A stretch of DNA of 64,000 nt from Anaerolineae bacterium (lineage in GTDB: Bacteria > Chloroflexota > Anaerolineae > Aggregatilineales > J027). The translations under genes were made by a program, and so were the position numbers. Under the pieces are notes generated by a model. That model saw only the letters and a program-made list of their open reading frames with translations. It had not been told where the DNA came from and searched no databases. The stretch covers positions 62,001 to 126,000 of the forward strand of contig WBUL01000011.1 in NCBI GenBank assembly GCA_008933735.1, in the 5' to 3' direction. Positions 24,196-35,298 of the stretch are shown here, in pieces. Numbering within the stretch: position 1 is the stretch's first letter; each line of letters begins with the position of its first letter.

Positions 24196-27100
24196 CTAGG
24201 GCAGGAAAAAGGCGGATCGCTGTTTGGGGGTCAGGGAGCGGGTTTGGAGGGTATAAGCGGTTTCCAGCAGCGCATCGACATCCGGCCAGGCGAAGCTAAT
24301 ACGGATTGTACCGTCATCGCTGGCCGTCAGAATGCGGGTTTCTGACTGATTCCAGAATGCTGAACGCACCCGATCCGTATGCCTGTCGAGCCGCAGCACC
24401 TCCTGCCCACGACGCACATCCCACACTCGTACTGTTCCATCAGCGCTGGCGGTCATCAGGCGCGATTGGTCATGATTCCACACGGCACGGATCACGCTGT
24501 CCTCGTGCCCTGTGAACTGCTGAAGAGGTTTGCCTGTTTCTGCATCCCAGAGGCGGGCCGTCCCGTCGCTGCTGGTCGTGACAACCTGCGACTCGTCAGC
24601 ATTCCACATCGCGGTCACTACCCAATCGCTGTGCCCGGCCATACGGACAAGCTCCATCCCTGTTCTGGCGTCGTAAATATGGGCAAAAGTATCATATCCC
24701 CACACCAGCAGACGTGAATCATCGTGACTCCATACGACGCCCAGCACAGGTTGATCACCGACGGTAATTTCCAGCAGCTTTTCACCTGCCGCCGCATCCC
24801 ACAAGCGCAGCGTACCGTCCGCCCCCACCGTTGCGATAGTGGTTTCAGCGTGATTCCAGGCCGCGCCCCATACCCCACTGGAATAGCCACCGATTTGCAG
24901 CATTTCCTGTCCAGTGTGGGTGTCCCATACACGGGCGGTGCCGTCCTCGCTGGTGGTTAATACCTGTGTTGCGTCACTGTTCCATGAAACAGAAGTCAGG
25001 GCGGCGGAATGTCCGGTCAGTGCAGCAATTTCCTGTCCGGTTTCCGCATCCCATACGCGGACGGTAGTATCATCGCTGCCAGACAGCAGGCGCGTATGGT
25101 CAGGACTCCACACGAGAAAGCGCACACTGTCAGTATGGCCTTCCAGAACGGCGCTTGACTCGCCTGTTCCTGCATCCCAGATCACCAGGCTGCCATCTGC
25201 GTGGGCAGTCACAATCTGCGATTCATCGACGCTCCACAGAGCACGGAATACTTCACCCCGTTCGGCGGCATTCATCAGCCGTTCGGTGCCTGTTCCGGCC
25301 AGCGAATCGACCGCCCACACCCGTGCCGATCCATCCCTTCCGGCGCTCAGGACACGGCTGCCATCCGTGCTCCAGACCGCGCTGGAAACTGCCCCTTCGT
25401 GTCCCGCGAGGGTCAAAACTTTGCGTCCCGCATCCCAGAGATGAAGCCAGCCGTTTTGGGTATAAGTCAAAATCCGCTGCTCATCCGGACTCCAGACCGC
25501 GTTGTAGACGGTATCGCTGCCATCAGCGGTGTTCCCCAATACATCGCCTGTGGTCACATCCCAGATGAAATTAGCGGCTTCTTCTCCATAAAATACCACC
25601 TGGGTGCTGTCTGACTTCCAGTTTGCCCCATCGATCACCGCGCCGGGAGCAATGCGTAACCTTTCCTCACCTGTTTGCGCGTCCCACACAATCGCCAGCC
25701 CCCCAAAATCCGTCGTGATTATCATCGATTCGTCAGGAGACCAACTGGCTGAAGTCACCACATCCGTATGACCTTCCAGCATGAATAGAATTTCGCCTGT
25801 TTGTGCGTCCCACACAATCGCCTTACGGTCATCGCTGTAAGAGAGGATCTGTGTGCCTTCCTGATTCCACACAGCGCCATGAATCCGGTTGACATGCCCT
25901 TCCAGCCCATGCAGTTCCTCACCTGTTTGCGCGTTCCAGATTTGCAGCGCGGCGCCGATGGTCAGAATGGTTGTCCGTTCGGGACTCCAGACGGCGGAGC
26001 GCAGCGAATCAACCTGGATGCGAGTCAATGGAGTGCCTGTTTCCGCATCCCACAGGATGGCGAGACCATCTTCACCCCAGGATAAAATTTGCGTGCCGCG
26101 CCATTGAATCCCCAGCAGGGCGGCGGTGTGTTCCTCAAGCGTCAGCAGCATGTCACCTGATACGGCATCATAAACAACCACCCTGCCATTTCGATATCCA
26201 ACCACCAGCCGCGTTTCATCCGGCGACCAGCTCGCCAGAATCGCCCCTGATTCACTGTCGCCCACACGCAGTTTTTCTTCGCCGGATGCGGAGTCAAAAA
26301 TGCGTGCTGTCCCATCCTCGCTCCACGTCAAAATCAAAGCGTTGTCGGCGTTCCAGATCGCGCCGTACACCCGGTTGTCACTTGGAAGATAGAGTCTTTC
26401 TGTAACATGCTGCACGGCACGGCTGAGGGCGAATTCGGCTTCCGGCAGATAGGGGCGCTCACGCGGAATTAGCGCTTCAATGGCAAGATTCAGGCTGGTT
26501 ACAGGGTCAAGGGTAAGCTGCTGCATCGCGGAGTCGGCTAAACGACGCGACTCGGTAAGGCGTCCGGCATCGCGTTCGGCGGCGATTCTCGCCTGCGACG
26601 TGCTGGCGATTTCGGCGCGTTCCTGCTGATTCTGGCTTTCTCGTATCGCAGCGAATAACCCCAGCGCCAGTGCGCCGATTAATCCCAGGACAGCCGCTGT
26701 AATTAAAATTAAGGTGCGGCGCTGCTGTTTGCGGCGCTGTGCCTCGGTGTGGTCAATGAGTGCACGCGCGGTGTCGCTGACGCGAAGCTGGTCAAGCTGG
26801 GAACGAATCACGCCCAATTCCTGCTCTGTCAGCAGCGACCCAAATTTCTCAAAATCACCGACTCGGCGGTCTAGCAATTCCTGGGCAGCTTTACGCGCGG
26901 TCGTTGCCGGATCAAGCTGCACCTGAAGCGCTAAATAATCATGCACCAGTTCGTAGGCGACACCATGCTCCACTTCCACCAGCCGCAGCACCCGGTTTTC
27001 GCGCAGCGCTGTCATGACTTCCTCCAGCAAGTGCGTTTCTACCCCCAGAGCATCTATCTCCGCACGCAAACTCTCCGGGGTACGAACGTCGCGGGTCTGG

Positions 27101-29175
27101 TCAGCACGAACCAGTCCTTCTATCACCAGACGAGCCAGACGGCGCTGCTCCGGCAAAAACCGTTCCAGCAGGCGTTCGAGATAACCGCGCAAGACCCCCT
27201 CAGCACGTCCAGCTTCGTCATAATCGCTGTCAGTAATTTTTTTCCGTTCCTCCGGCAGTGTTTCAATCAGCGCCCCGCCGACTAACTGCAACTGAGGCGG
27301 CGCGATTTCGCCCCGTGACCCACCCAAATCTGCCAGAATCCGTTCCGGCAGTTCCGGCGCAAAATCATATCCCTGGGAGCGGGCGGGCAGCACAAGGGCA
27401 CGTTTAGCTTCCTGGGTCGTAAGCGCCCGCAGCAAAAATTCATGCGCGAAGGGCTGCGGAATCCCCGGCTGAAAGCGCGACAGCAGCCCGAAATACTCTG
27501 TCCGCATCGCCAGCGTGATTCGCACTGGCAAAAGTTCATCGTCCAAACATTCAGCGATCTCGTGGACAAATTCGTGGCGCTGATCTTCGGTAAATACATC
27601 CGTCAGAAAGGTTTCAAACTGGTCGATGAAAATAAAAATTTCTCGTTTTTCGCCGACAATCCGCGAAAGGTCACGGAGATAAGTTCGCAGCGACCCACCT
27701 GCTAAATCGGGCGCGGCAGTCGGGTTGGTGAGCAAAATGGCTTTGATGGCTTCATGCGGCGGTCTGCGGCGCACCGCAATATAGAGCGGCAAAAAACCAC
27801 CTGCCAGCAAGCGAGGCATCAATCCCGCCCGCAGCAGGGAGGTTTTGCCCGCACCGCTTTCGGCGTGAAGTACGGTAAACCGGGCAAAGGGCGACCGCGC
27901 CAGCATCGCATCAATCGCTTCTTCCCGCCCGTAAAATAACTTAGTATCAGCTAAATCATAGGATTCAAGTGCACGATAAGGGCTTTCTTCAGCAGCGGGT
28001 TTACGTTTGGCCTGCTCCCGTAAATCCTGAACGTAACGGACCACCTGTTCCGCCAGGAATGCCGCGCTGCCCGTAAATTCGCGCTCGGCTTCTTTGGCAC
28101 GTTCCAGCAGAGTCCGCGCCCCGACATCCACCGCGTTGTAACTGGAGGGTTCATCATCCAGGCTCGGAAAATCAAGCGGGGTAACGGTTTTCCGGTGTTC
28201 ATCAGAGACTACGTAATTCGTAGGTGGGAGCGTTTTCCGTTCAGAAATATCGGCGTCCAGCGTCAGCGGGGTGGTATGAGCATCCATCATAAAGGTATGC
28301 CCGTCCCAGGTAGCTTCCGTTTGCTCACGGCCTCGTGAGGGACGGGTATCATCTTGCGCCAGGGCGATTTCCATGGCTTCGATGACACTGGTGGCGGTGG
28401 CATAGCGCTGCTCAGGCACTTTCGCCATCGTCCGCTTCAGTACACGGTCAATCGTGGCAGGCAGGTCTCCACGCAAACGGCTGATGGCAGGCGGAGGTTC
28501 GTCCAGATGCCGATACATCAAACTGAACGGCGTTTCCGCATCAAACGGCAGGCGGCCGCTTAATACCTCAAAAATCATCACTCCGAAGGCGTAAATATCG
28601 GTCTGCGCGGTCACTGGTTCGGCCCGCCACTGCTCCGGCGCCATATATCCCGGCGTACCAATGAGCATTCCACTGGCGGTCAGACCGATGCTTTCTTCCT
28701 TAAACTTGGCGATGCCAAAATCCGCCAGATACGGTTTGCCCTCGGCATCCATCAAAATATTGCTCGGTTTGAGGTCACGATGAATCACGCCGCGTTCATG
28801 GGCGTAATCCAGTGCCCCCGCAACCTGGCCGAGCAGAATCACCATTTCAGCAAGCCTGAGCCGGTGTCGTTCCAGATAATCTTTCAGACTTCCACCGGGC
28901 AGCAGCGCCATGATCAGATAAGTCAGGTCGTCCGTTCTGCCAAAATCGTACACGGGCAGGATGTTGGGATGATCAAAAGACTCCATCAGCATCGCCTCGC
29001 GCTCGAAGCGTTTGATGAAGTCCGGGGAAACCTTAAACTTACCCGACAGCACCTTCACGGCGACCCGCTGTCCATCGGACAAACGGGTCGCTTTATACAC
29101 CGCTGCCATGCCGCCGCTCCCCAGAAATTCATCCAGGGAGCAGCCGCCCAGGGTTGCGTGAAGCAGGTCAGCCAT
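24196..29175 (-). CDS. Transmembrane Ser/Thr kinase - nSTAND NTPase - WD40 sensor protein
   Basis: The 1659-residue protein has four parts. A protein kinase domain (about 10-270) has the glycine loop LGSGGMAAVYKA (18-29), Lys41, HRDLKPSN (132-139), DFG (152-154) and APE, all intact. An nSTAND P-loop NTPase (about 405-700) has Walker A ESGAGKTSLL (439-448) and Walker B IFIFIDQFE (513-521). One membrane helix (TLILITAAVLGLIGALALGL) lies near 840. A C-terminal array of about 17 WD40 blades (about 930-1640) follows. The topology predicts cytoplasmic kinase/NTPase and extracytoplasmic propellers. Its ATG overlaps the stop of the upstream VWA gene (TGATG), so the two are translationally coupled. 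Confidence 0.9.
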   Translation of the reverse strand: MADLLHATLGGCSLDEFLGSGGMAAVYKATRLSDGQRVAVKVLSGKFKVSPDFIKRFEREAMLMESFDHPNILPVYDFGRTDDLTYLIMALLPGGSLKDYLERHRLRLAEMVILLGQVAGALDYAHERGVIHRDLKPSNILMDAEGKPYLADFGIAKFKEESIGLTASGMLIGTPGYMAPEQWRAEPVTAQTDIYAFGVMIFEVLSGRLPFDAETPFSLMYRHLDEPPPAISRLRGDLPATIDRVLKRTMAKVPEQRYATATSVIEAMEIALAQDDTRPSRGREQTEATWDGHTFMMDAHTTPLTLDADISERKTLPPTNYVVSDEHRKTVTPLDFPSLDDEPSSYNAVDVGARTLLERAKEAEREFTGSAAFLAEQVVRYVQDLREQAKRKPAAEESPYRALESYDLADTKLFYGREEAIDAMLARSPFARFTVLHAESGAGKTSLLRAGLMPRLLAGGFLPLYIAVRRRPPHEAIKAILLTNPTAAPDLAGGSLRTYLRDLSRIVGEKREIFIFIDQFETFLTDVFTEDQRHEFVHEIAECLDDELLPVRITLAMRTEYFGLLSRFQPGIPQPFAHEFLLRALTTQEAKRALVLPARSQGYDFAPELPERILADLGGSRGEIAPPQLQLVGGALIETLPEERKKITDSDYDEAGRAEGVLRGYLERLLERFLPEQRRLARLVIEGLVRADQTRDVRTPESLRAEIDALGVETHLLEEVMTALRENRVLRLVEVEHGVAYELVHDYLALQVQLDPATTARKAAQELLDRRVGDFEKFGSLLTEQELGVIRSQLDQLRVSDTARALIDHTEAQRRKQQRRTLILITAAVLGLIGALALGLFAAIRESQNQQERAEIASTSQARIAAERDAGRLTESRRLADSAMQQLTLDPVTSLNLAIEALIPRERPYLPEAEFALSRAVQHVTERLYLPSDNRVYGAIWNADNALILTWSEDGTARIFDSASGEEKLRVGDSESGAILASWSPDETRLVVGYRNGRVVVYDAVSGDMLLTLEEHTAALLGIQWRGTQILSWGEDGLAILWDAETGTPLTRIQVDSLRSAVWSPERTTILTIGAALQIWNAQTGEELHGLEGHVNRIHGAVWNQEGTQILSYSDDRKAIVWDAQTGEILFMLEGHTDVVTSASWSPDESMIITTDFGGLAIVWDAQTGEERLRIAPGAVIDGANWKSDSTQVVFYGEEAANFIWDVTTGDVLGNTADGSDTVYNAVWSPDEQRILTYTQNGWLHLWDAGRKVLTLAGHEGAVSSAVWSTDGSRVLSAGRDGSARVWAVDSLAGTGTERLMNAAERGEVFRALWSVDESQIVTAHADGSLVIWDAGTGESSAVLEGHTDSVRFLVWSPDHTRLLSGSDDTTVRVWDAETGQEIAALTGHSAALTSVSWNSDATQVLTTSEDGTARVWDTHTGQEMLQIGGYSSGVWGAAWNHAETTIATVGADGTLRLWDAAAGEKLLEITVGDQPVLGVVWSHDDSRLLVWGYDTFAHIYDARTGMELVRMAGHSDWVVTAMWNADESQVVTTSSDGTARLWDAETGKPLQQFTGHEDSVIRAVWNHDQSRLMTASADGTVRVWDVRRGQEVLRLDRHTDRVRSAFWNQSETRILTASDDGTIRISFAWPDVDALLETAYTLQTRSLTPKQRSAFFLP

Positions 29176-32100
29176 CAGGGTTGCACAATCGGCAGTATAA
29201 GTGGGTCATCACCTTCGTTCAGCCGGACGAGTCGGCGCGACACCCACACGTTATTTCCGCTGTCATCAACGGCCAGATACCAGTCACCCACAATGTTACG
29301 TCCGATCAGAGTCAGGGGATCGTCACGGTTGACCGTCCCGACCACCTCGGAACGACTGTCCGGGGCGATATACAGACTGCTGCCGTTGGTGTTGATCGTC
29401 ACCGCAAGACCGGGGTCGGCAGGGGCAGCAGGCAGCAGAAGCGTATAACTGCCATCCACCAGCAGCAGCAGTTGATATGGCGCGGTTCCATCCAACGTGA
29501 AGGTAAACGAGGCGGTGCGGGTGGGTTCTGGGGTGGGTTCGGCACGCTGCAAATTACCCTCACTGTCCAGCACCGCCGCGCTGATAATCGAATTGCGGTT
29601 ATTGACCACATATACGGTCACCGAATCGCCCGCCGTATCCAGCGCATATACGGACTGGAAACCGCCCGTCTGACGCCCGGTGAGCGGCGTTCCTGCGGTC
29701 AGTGTTTCGCCCGTATCCACCCGGCTGGCATCCCCCGTGCTGACCGTTACGGTGAACTCGCGCTGGGCTTCTACGCCAATCCGGAATGGTGGTTCTCCAA
29801 CTAACTGGAACACGGTCACAGGCAGGTTTTCCACGCGCACCTGGGTTTGCGGCGCAACCGGAATATCATTGGCATCTACCAGCGTCACAATCGGATTACG
29901 TCCATTCACCGCCACACTGATAAAATCGCCTGGTTCACCGTCAACCGAATACAGCGCGATACGAGCAGGCGCTTCAATCGTATCCATAATCGGAGTGCCA
30001 AGCTCCGCTGAGCCGCGATCAACCCGCACAATATCCTTATCAGAAACCAGCAGTGTGTATGCACCGCGCAGCGTCAACGAAAGGGTATAGGGAGCTTTCC
30101 CCGGTAGGCGGTAGACATTCGTAAAACCACCACGTTCAGCCACGCTCGCCGCCGCCGGAACAACACCTCCATCAGCATCCGTCAGCACCGAGACAATATC
30201 GCCGCGTCCAGTCACGGTGACGCTGATATTTTCGTCCGCATCCAGGGTATACAGAGCAGAAAGGGATGGCGCTTGCAGTTCATCCTCAATCGGTGTGTTA
30301 AAAGCTACCGGGCCTTTGTCCAGCCGGAGCAAATCACCTTTTGTGACGGTCAGGGTGTAACGCTGATCGGGATTGAAGGAGAAGGTATACGGCCCTTCGC
30401 CTGCTAATGTATACACATTGACCGCGTTCCGATTCTCAAACGAGGTCGAATTCGGTTCGATGATGCTGCCATCGGCGGCAGTTAACACGGTCGGCAGTGG
30501 ATCACGCACAGGCGTATTTAACTGTACACTGATCACATCTCCGGCTGTTCCTTCGATCTGATACAGGGCGGTTACGGCGGGCGCTTCCAGTTGATCCTGA
30601 GCCGGGGTGTCATAGGCCAGGGTTCCTTTTTGAGCCAGCCGCACATCACCCTGCGCCAGCATCAGGTTGTATTCCACTGTGCCGTCAAAGGCCAGCGTAT
30701 AAGGGCCGTCGCCTTCCAGGGTGTAAATGTTATAAATATCACGCGCTCGTGCATTCTCCGCCTGGGCAAAGGACTGCAAAATCTCTCCGGCGGCGTTCCG
30801 CAGATCCGTTACCAGAGGGGTGTTGCGGCGATCTTCCGCGAGAATGCTGATCACATCACCCGGCTGCCCCACAATCGTGTACACAGCCACCTGTGCCGGT
30901 GCTTCGACCACATTCGTAACTGTTTCGCCAAAGGTGACCGCGCCTAAATCTTTCCGCAGCAGGTCGCCTTCGTTCACAGTCACGGTATGCTGCCCGACAA
31001 CCCCGAACGAAATCTGATAACTGTCACCACCTGTCAGGTTATACACGCCCATAAAATAGGCATCACGGCTGACCTGAGCATCCGGTGTCAGAGCCACGCC
31101 ATCGGCGCCCAGAATTTGCACATCGGGCGTCGTGCCGCGTCTTGGCAGCACCACCTGTACGCTGTACAGACCATCGGAAGGCGCATCCAGGGTATAGACC
31201 GCCCGCCGGATTCGGCCATCTACATTGCCTTCAATTGGCAGGTCAAACGCGACCGCTCCCATGTCCACAGCGGAAACATCCCCGTCCAGCACGCTAATGG
31301 TGAAACTCCCGCGTGCGGGGAAGGTCAGCGTATAGGGCCCGTCGCCAGCCGTTTCATACACCGATAATCCATAACCCGCTTCCAGCAGTTGGAATCGCGG
31401 GGTCAGAATCTGACCATCGACGTTTCTGAATTCGGTCAGCACGCCGTCACGCAGACCGCGATTTTCAATCTCAAAACTGATGGTCTGGCCCGGTTCGACA
31501 TCAATCGTATAGCTTGCCGGGTCTTCCCCACGCACCTGACCTGGAATCAGCATATCGCCTGGCAGCAGTTCACCCCTGGCGATTCGTACCTGATTTCCCT
31601 GCGTCAGATTCAGCCGGAAGCCACCCGGTGTTTCCACCGTCAGGGTGTAGGGGCCGCTGCTGCCGAGTTCAAACGCATACTGGCTGCTGTCTTCTTCCAA
31701 CAAAATATCGACGGGCAGCACAAAATTGCCCTGGGCGTCCACCACGTTCACCAGCAGCGGATCGCTCCGGCGTCCCGGACTGGCGGTGACACTGAAAGTA
31801 TCCCCATCGGGAATATCCAGCAGGTAACTCACACCGAGTTTGCCGTTATCCGTGCGTCCCTGAAGCTGAGCGCCAAAGGTGATCGGGCCGCTGTTCGGGA
31901 GGAGGGTATCACCGGGCTGCAAGGTGACGCCGTAGTTCCCTTCGGTGATAAATTTGACTGTGTATGGGGCATTATCGCCCAACGCATACACCTGGGTACT
32001 CACCTGGTAGTCTTCATAACCGCGCTCCGCTGGAACCGCTTCTCCATCCGCGTCCTCGACCCGAATATCACTGGGATATTCACCCCGGATAAACAGTTCC

Positions 32101-35100
32101 ACCGTCATCACCTGATTGGTTTCATTGATTGTGTATGTAAGAACCTCAGGACTGTCGGTTTCGCCTTCAATCGGCACGCCCGGCGTCAGCGATCCCATCT
32201 GTCTTGTGAAATCTGCCTCATTCCCAACAATCAACGTATACGGCGCACCAGGATTCACGTCGATGCTGATCTCATACGGGCCGGGATTTTCCGGGGTGTA
32301 AATCGTAAAGTCATAGTTGGCCCCACTCGAAAAGAGATCAAGTGGCACAAAAAATCCCTCACTGTCCGTCATCTGGACGAACGGATAATTCAAAGGCTGG
32401 ATTCCCACCACAGTCACAGGTTCACCGGCGGGCGCTTCCAGGCTGTACTTCACAACGGGCGCATCCGATGATCCTGAAACGGTTTGTCCTACTCGGACGG
32501 TTCCTTTGTCTTCGCGCAGGGTATCGCCACGATCAACTTTAAGCACATATCGGCCATCCGTCGTCACGATGATACGATAGGGGCCATCACCCACAATGCG
32601 GTAAATCGCGGTTACACGATCCGCTGAGTATTCGTAGTAGGTATACAGGCGCCGCGAGAACTGCCCATCCAGACTGATGATGGAAAAGGCGCTCTCAAAG
32701 ATGTCGGCGCCGCTTGCCCGCCCATAACGCAGCGTGATAATATCCCCGTCCTGCACATTGAGGTCAAAGGTCTGCCCGTCAAAATTGGACTGCTCGCCTT
32801 CAAACTGTGTACCACCCGGAGTCAGTGTGGCAACAGGCACATCCAGCAGTTCATCGGTAATCTGAAGCGCGTAGTCTCCCGCGTCTTCCGGTCCCTGGCT
32901 TTGCAGGTAAATCCAGTTCAACCCGCTAATATCGGTCGAAAAAACATTCAGCGTTTGACCATCGAAGTTACGGAGGGAATACAGCGGGGTGATAACATCC
33001 CCTTCCTCGTTCACAAACTGCGGCGGAAGTTGGTCTGCTGCTCCCGCCACCAGCACCGAGAACTGTCCATCCCGCGGTACATCAACCAGCCAACGCTCCG
33101 CACCGTACTCGGCCATGCTGCTGACCCCTGTACTGCCGGATTGAAGCACCCCGCTGAGGGGATTCACGGATTCCTGGGAGGCGGTATCTTCTAGCGAAGA
33201 TAAAACGATCCCTTCAATATTGTCTGTGACCGGTGTTGCTCCGGTCAGGCAGGGCAGATAGGTTGCATCAGCGGTTCCTACAGGCAGGTCACCCGTCATC
33301 AGAGGGCGCAGCACAGTAGTGAATTGATACACCTGAGTATCATAGACCGTCGGAATCGTCCACTGCACAATCCCCGGTTCAACCACCTGGCCGCCATCTT
33401 CCAGCAGCTCTTCGACCAGTTCAAATTGAGATGGATCGTAGCGGTAGGTGACGGTCACATCCCGCGCGGCCACACTGCTGCTCAGGCTCAGGGCGGCCTG
33501 ATTAAACGACTCACGCAGATCAACTGCGGTGAGGCTGGTAAAGGCATCGAGGCTGGATGAACTCAGGCTGTTGAGCAGCGCCGCATCCGCATCCGCCCCT
33601 GTTGCCACCGCAATCAGGCGGATACCATCTGCTTTAATACGGCCAGCGGCGGCCTGTGCTGCTGCCGGGTCGCTGAACCCATCCGAAAGCAGCAGAATCG
33701 CCCGCTCCGGGGCGCTGCTGCCCAGGATTTCGCGGTAGCCATAGACCAGACCCTGGTCAATCGCGGTGCCGCCGCTGGCCCCCACGCCAAAAATGGCATC
33801 CAGCGCCTCCTGATGGTTTTCAGTTAGCGGCACGAGCAGTTGAGCACCGCTGTCAAAGACCACCACACCAACACGCGCCGTATCCGGGTTGAGCTGATTA
33901 ATGAAATTAGCGGCAGCGCCTTTGGCGGCTGCGATGCCCGACCCCTGCATACTGCCGGACTTATCCAGCACCAGCACTACATCCAATGGGCGGACGCTGG
34001 CATCCATGCAGGCGGTGGCATCACCGGTAAAGTTGACGTTAACCAGCAGTTCCTCACCAACGGAATGCGGTACATCGGTAGACACAAGTCCTAGCTGCCC
34101 GGTCGCGGGGATCACTCCCAGCCCTCCGTAAACAATCTGATTCAGGAGCTCCGGCAGATTGCCCATATCGGGGATCGGTTCCGGGTCAGAAGGCTGACCG
34201 CTGGCCTGCAAGCCCGTCAGCGGCACATCGCTGAAAAAACCCGGTTGAACATTCACCTTTTTTCCCGCAACCTTGACCCCAATATCACCTTCCAGGCCAG
34301 AAACGGTCATGTTGCCATCTGGGGCCGCCGTCAGAAAGCCCGCGCTGGAAAACTCAAGCTCTACCCCGTTAATCAGCACGCGCGTGCGCTCGCCGCTGGG
34401 CGAATGCACCATCAATCCGTCGGGAGCATCGGCACAGGTTCCGCTTGAGGTACTGTTCAACGTAAATGCCTGCATCGGCTGCGTATACAGGTCGGACAGG
34501 TCATCTTCATCTGCCACATTTAAAGTTGTCACGTCACATGCCAGCGATACACTGCTCGACTCTACCCAGCCAATCGACCGGTTGCGCTCGATACGCAGCC
34601 AGGAGCCGTCTTCGCTGCGCCCATTCGCAACCGCATCTTCTCCACCAGGGAACACACTCAGCAGCGGACGATCATCACCAGGGCCAGCATAGACATTGAT
34701 GGACTCACCCGGATTTTGAAGTTTGCAGGTCGGCACGGCTGGTGCACTCGGGTCGACCACGCTTTGTACTTCGGTATCGCCAAAAAGCACAAAGGTCAGG
34801 TTGGATTCACCTGTTTCCGGCAAATCCGCCAGGACTTTCATGACAGCGATGCCCCATGCTCCGGTATCCGGGTTCACAGGTTCCGTCACCATCGCCTGCA
34901 CATTAATCAACTGAACGGTATCCCCGGCTGATTCAAACGTAAGGGTGCCAGCTTCCGGGTGAAAAGTCGCCGCCACCAGCGTATTTCCATAACAAGCTTC
35001 GTTGCGCCCCATCTCACTACATGAAGCGCCGACGGTTTGCACAGCGGCCTGTACCAGCGCTTCACAGGATGCCCCCTCATCCCCTTCCTGAGCCTGGGCG

Positions 35101-35216
35101 ATGTTACGTTCAAAACGAATGACTAAAAGCCCCATCAAAATCAGAAACAAAACGAATTTTATGTAATTAGGCTTCAATGCTGTTATCCCCTCTGATTCAT
35201 TCACAGGTGCTTCCAT
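29175..35216 (-). CDS. Giant secreted VWA/SH3b protein with tandem beta-sandwich repeats
   Basis: The 2013-residue protein starts with a membrane segment or signal (residues 19-33, IKFVLFLILMGLLVI), then a Cys-rich module (about 47-160, containing GRNEACYGN), a bacterial SH3 domain (163-228) and a VWA domain (about 410-580) with an intact MIDAS (DKSGS 418-422, Thr484, Asp512). From about residue 800 roughly eleven repeats of about 105 residues follow, each with a D/K-x-G...P...Y pattern and GPYTL phrases. A second SH3b domain is at the end (about 1935-2000). It is the first gene of a two-gene unit with the kinase and is likely an extracytoplasmic adhesive or ligand protein. No enzyme motif is visible. 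Confidence 0.85.
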   Translation of the reverse strand: MEAPVNESEGITALKPNYIKFVLFLILMGLLVIRFERNIAQAQEGDEGASCEALVQAAVQTVGASCSEMGRNEACYGNTLVAATFHPEAGTLTFESAGDTVQLINVQAMVTEPVNPDTGAWGIAVMKVLADLPETGESNLTFVLFGDTEVQSVVDPSAPAVPTCKLQNPGESINVYAGPGDDRPLLSVFPGGEDAVANGRSEDGSWLRIERNRSIGWVESSSVSLACDVTTLNVADEDDLSDLYTQPMQAFTLNSTSSGTCADAPDGLMVHSPSGERTRVLINGVELEFSSAGFLTAAPDGNMTVSGLEGDIGVKVAGKKVNVQPGFFSDVPLTGLQASGQPSDPEPIPDMGNLPELLNQIVYGGLGVIPATGQLGLVSTDVPHSVGEELLVNVNFTGDATACMDASVRPLDVVLVLDKSGSMQGSGIAAAKGAAANFINQLNPDTARVGVVVFDSGAQLLVPLTENHQEALDAIFGVGASGGTAIDQGLVYGYREILGSSAPERAILLLSDGFSDPAAAQAAAGRIKADGIRLIAVATGADADAALLNSLSSSSLDAFTSLTAVDLRESFNQAALSLSSSVAARDVTVTYRYDPSQFELVEELLEDGGQVVEPGIVQWTIPTVYDTQVYQFTTVLRPLMTGDLPVGTADATYLPCLTGATPVTDNIEGIVLSSLEDTASQESVNPLSGVLQSGSTGVSSMAEYGAERWLVDVPRDGQFSVLVAGAADQLPPQFVNEEGDVITPLYSLRNFDGQTLNVFSTDISGLNWIYLQSQGPEDAGDYALQITDELLDVPVATLTPGGTQFEGEQSNFDGQTFDLNVQDGDIITLRYGRASGADIFESAFSIISLDGQFSRRLYTYYEYSADRVTAIYRIVGDGPYRIIVTTDGRYVLKVDRGDTLREDKGTVRVGQTVSGSSDAPVVKYSLEAPAGEPVTVVGIQPLNYPFVQMTDSEGFFVPLDLFSSGANYDFTIYTPENPGPYEISIDVNPGAPYTLIVGNEADFTRQMGSLTPGVPIEGETDSPEVLTYTINETNQVMTVELFIRGEYPSDIRVEDADGEAVPAERGYEDYQVSTQVYALGDNAPYTVKFITEGNYGVTLQPGDTLLPNSGPITFGAQLQGRTDNGKLGVSYLLDIPDGDTFSVTASPGRRSDPLLVNVVDAQGNFVLPVDILLEEDSSQYAFELGSSGPYTLTVETPGGFRLNLTQGNQVRIARGELLPGDMLIPGQVRGEDPASYTIDVEPGQTISFEIENRGLRDGVLTEFRNVDGQILTPRFQLLEAGYGLSVYETAGDGPYTLTFPARGSFTISVLDGDVSAVDMGAVAFDLPIEGNVDGRIRRAVYTLDAPSDGLYSVQVVLPRRGTTPDVQILGADGVALTPDAQVSRDAYFMGVYNLTGGDSYQISFGVVGQHTVTVNEGDLLRKDLGAVTFGETVTNVVEAPAQVAVYTIVGQPGDVISILAEDRRNTPLVTDLRNAAGEILQSFAQAENARARDIYNIYTLEGDGPYTLAFDGTVEYNLMLAQGDVRLAQKGTLAYDTPAQDQLEAPAVTALYQIEGTAGDVISVQLNTPVRDPLPTVLTAADGSIIEPNSTSFENRNAVNVYTLAGEGPYTFSFNPDQRYTLTVTKGDLLRLDKGPVAFNTPIEDELQAPSLSALYTLDADENISVTVTGRGDIVSVLTDADGGVVPAAASVAERGGFTNVYRLPGKAPYTLSLTLRGAYTLLVSDKDIVRVDRGSAELGTPIMDTIEAPARIALYSVDGEPGDFISVAVNGRNPIVTLVDANDIPVAPQTQVRVENLPVTVFQLVGEPPFRIGVEAQREFTVTVSTGDASRVDTGETLTAGTPLTGRQTGGFQSVYALDTAGDSVTVYVVNNRNSIISAAVLDSEGNLQRAEPTPEPTRTASFTFTLDGTAPYQLLLLVDGSYTLLLPAAPADPGLAVTINTNGSSLYIAPDSRSEVVGTVNRDDPLTLIGRNIVGDWYLAVDDSGNNVWVSRRLVRLNEGDDPLILPIVQP

Positions 35217-35298
35217 TATAAATTAATTATTCTCTTATCATAAGAAAAAACAAGCTAACAACTTAAAATAATTTTTACCTTAACTTAAAATCCACCGT

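Noticed and set aside
31389-32471. 360-residue plus-strand ORF antisense to the VWA protein
   Set aside because: It is a shadow of the repeat region; composition rich in His, Gln and Arg as expected for a reverse frame.
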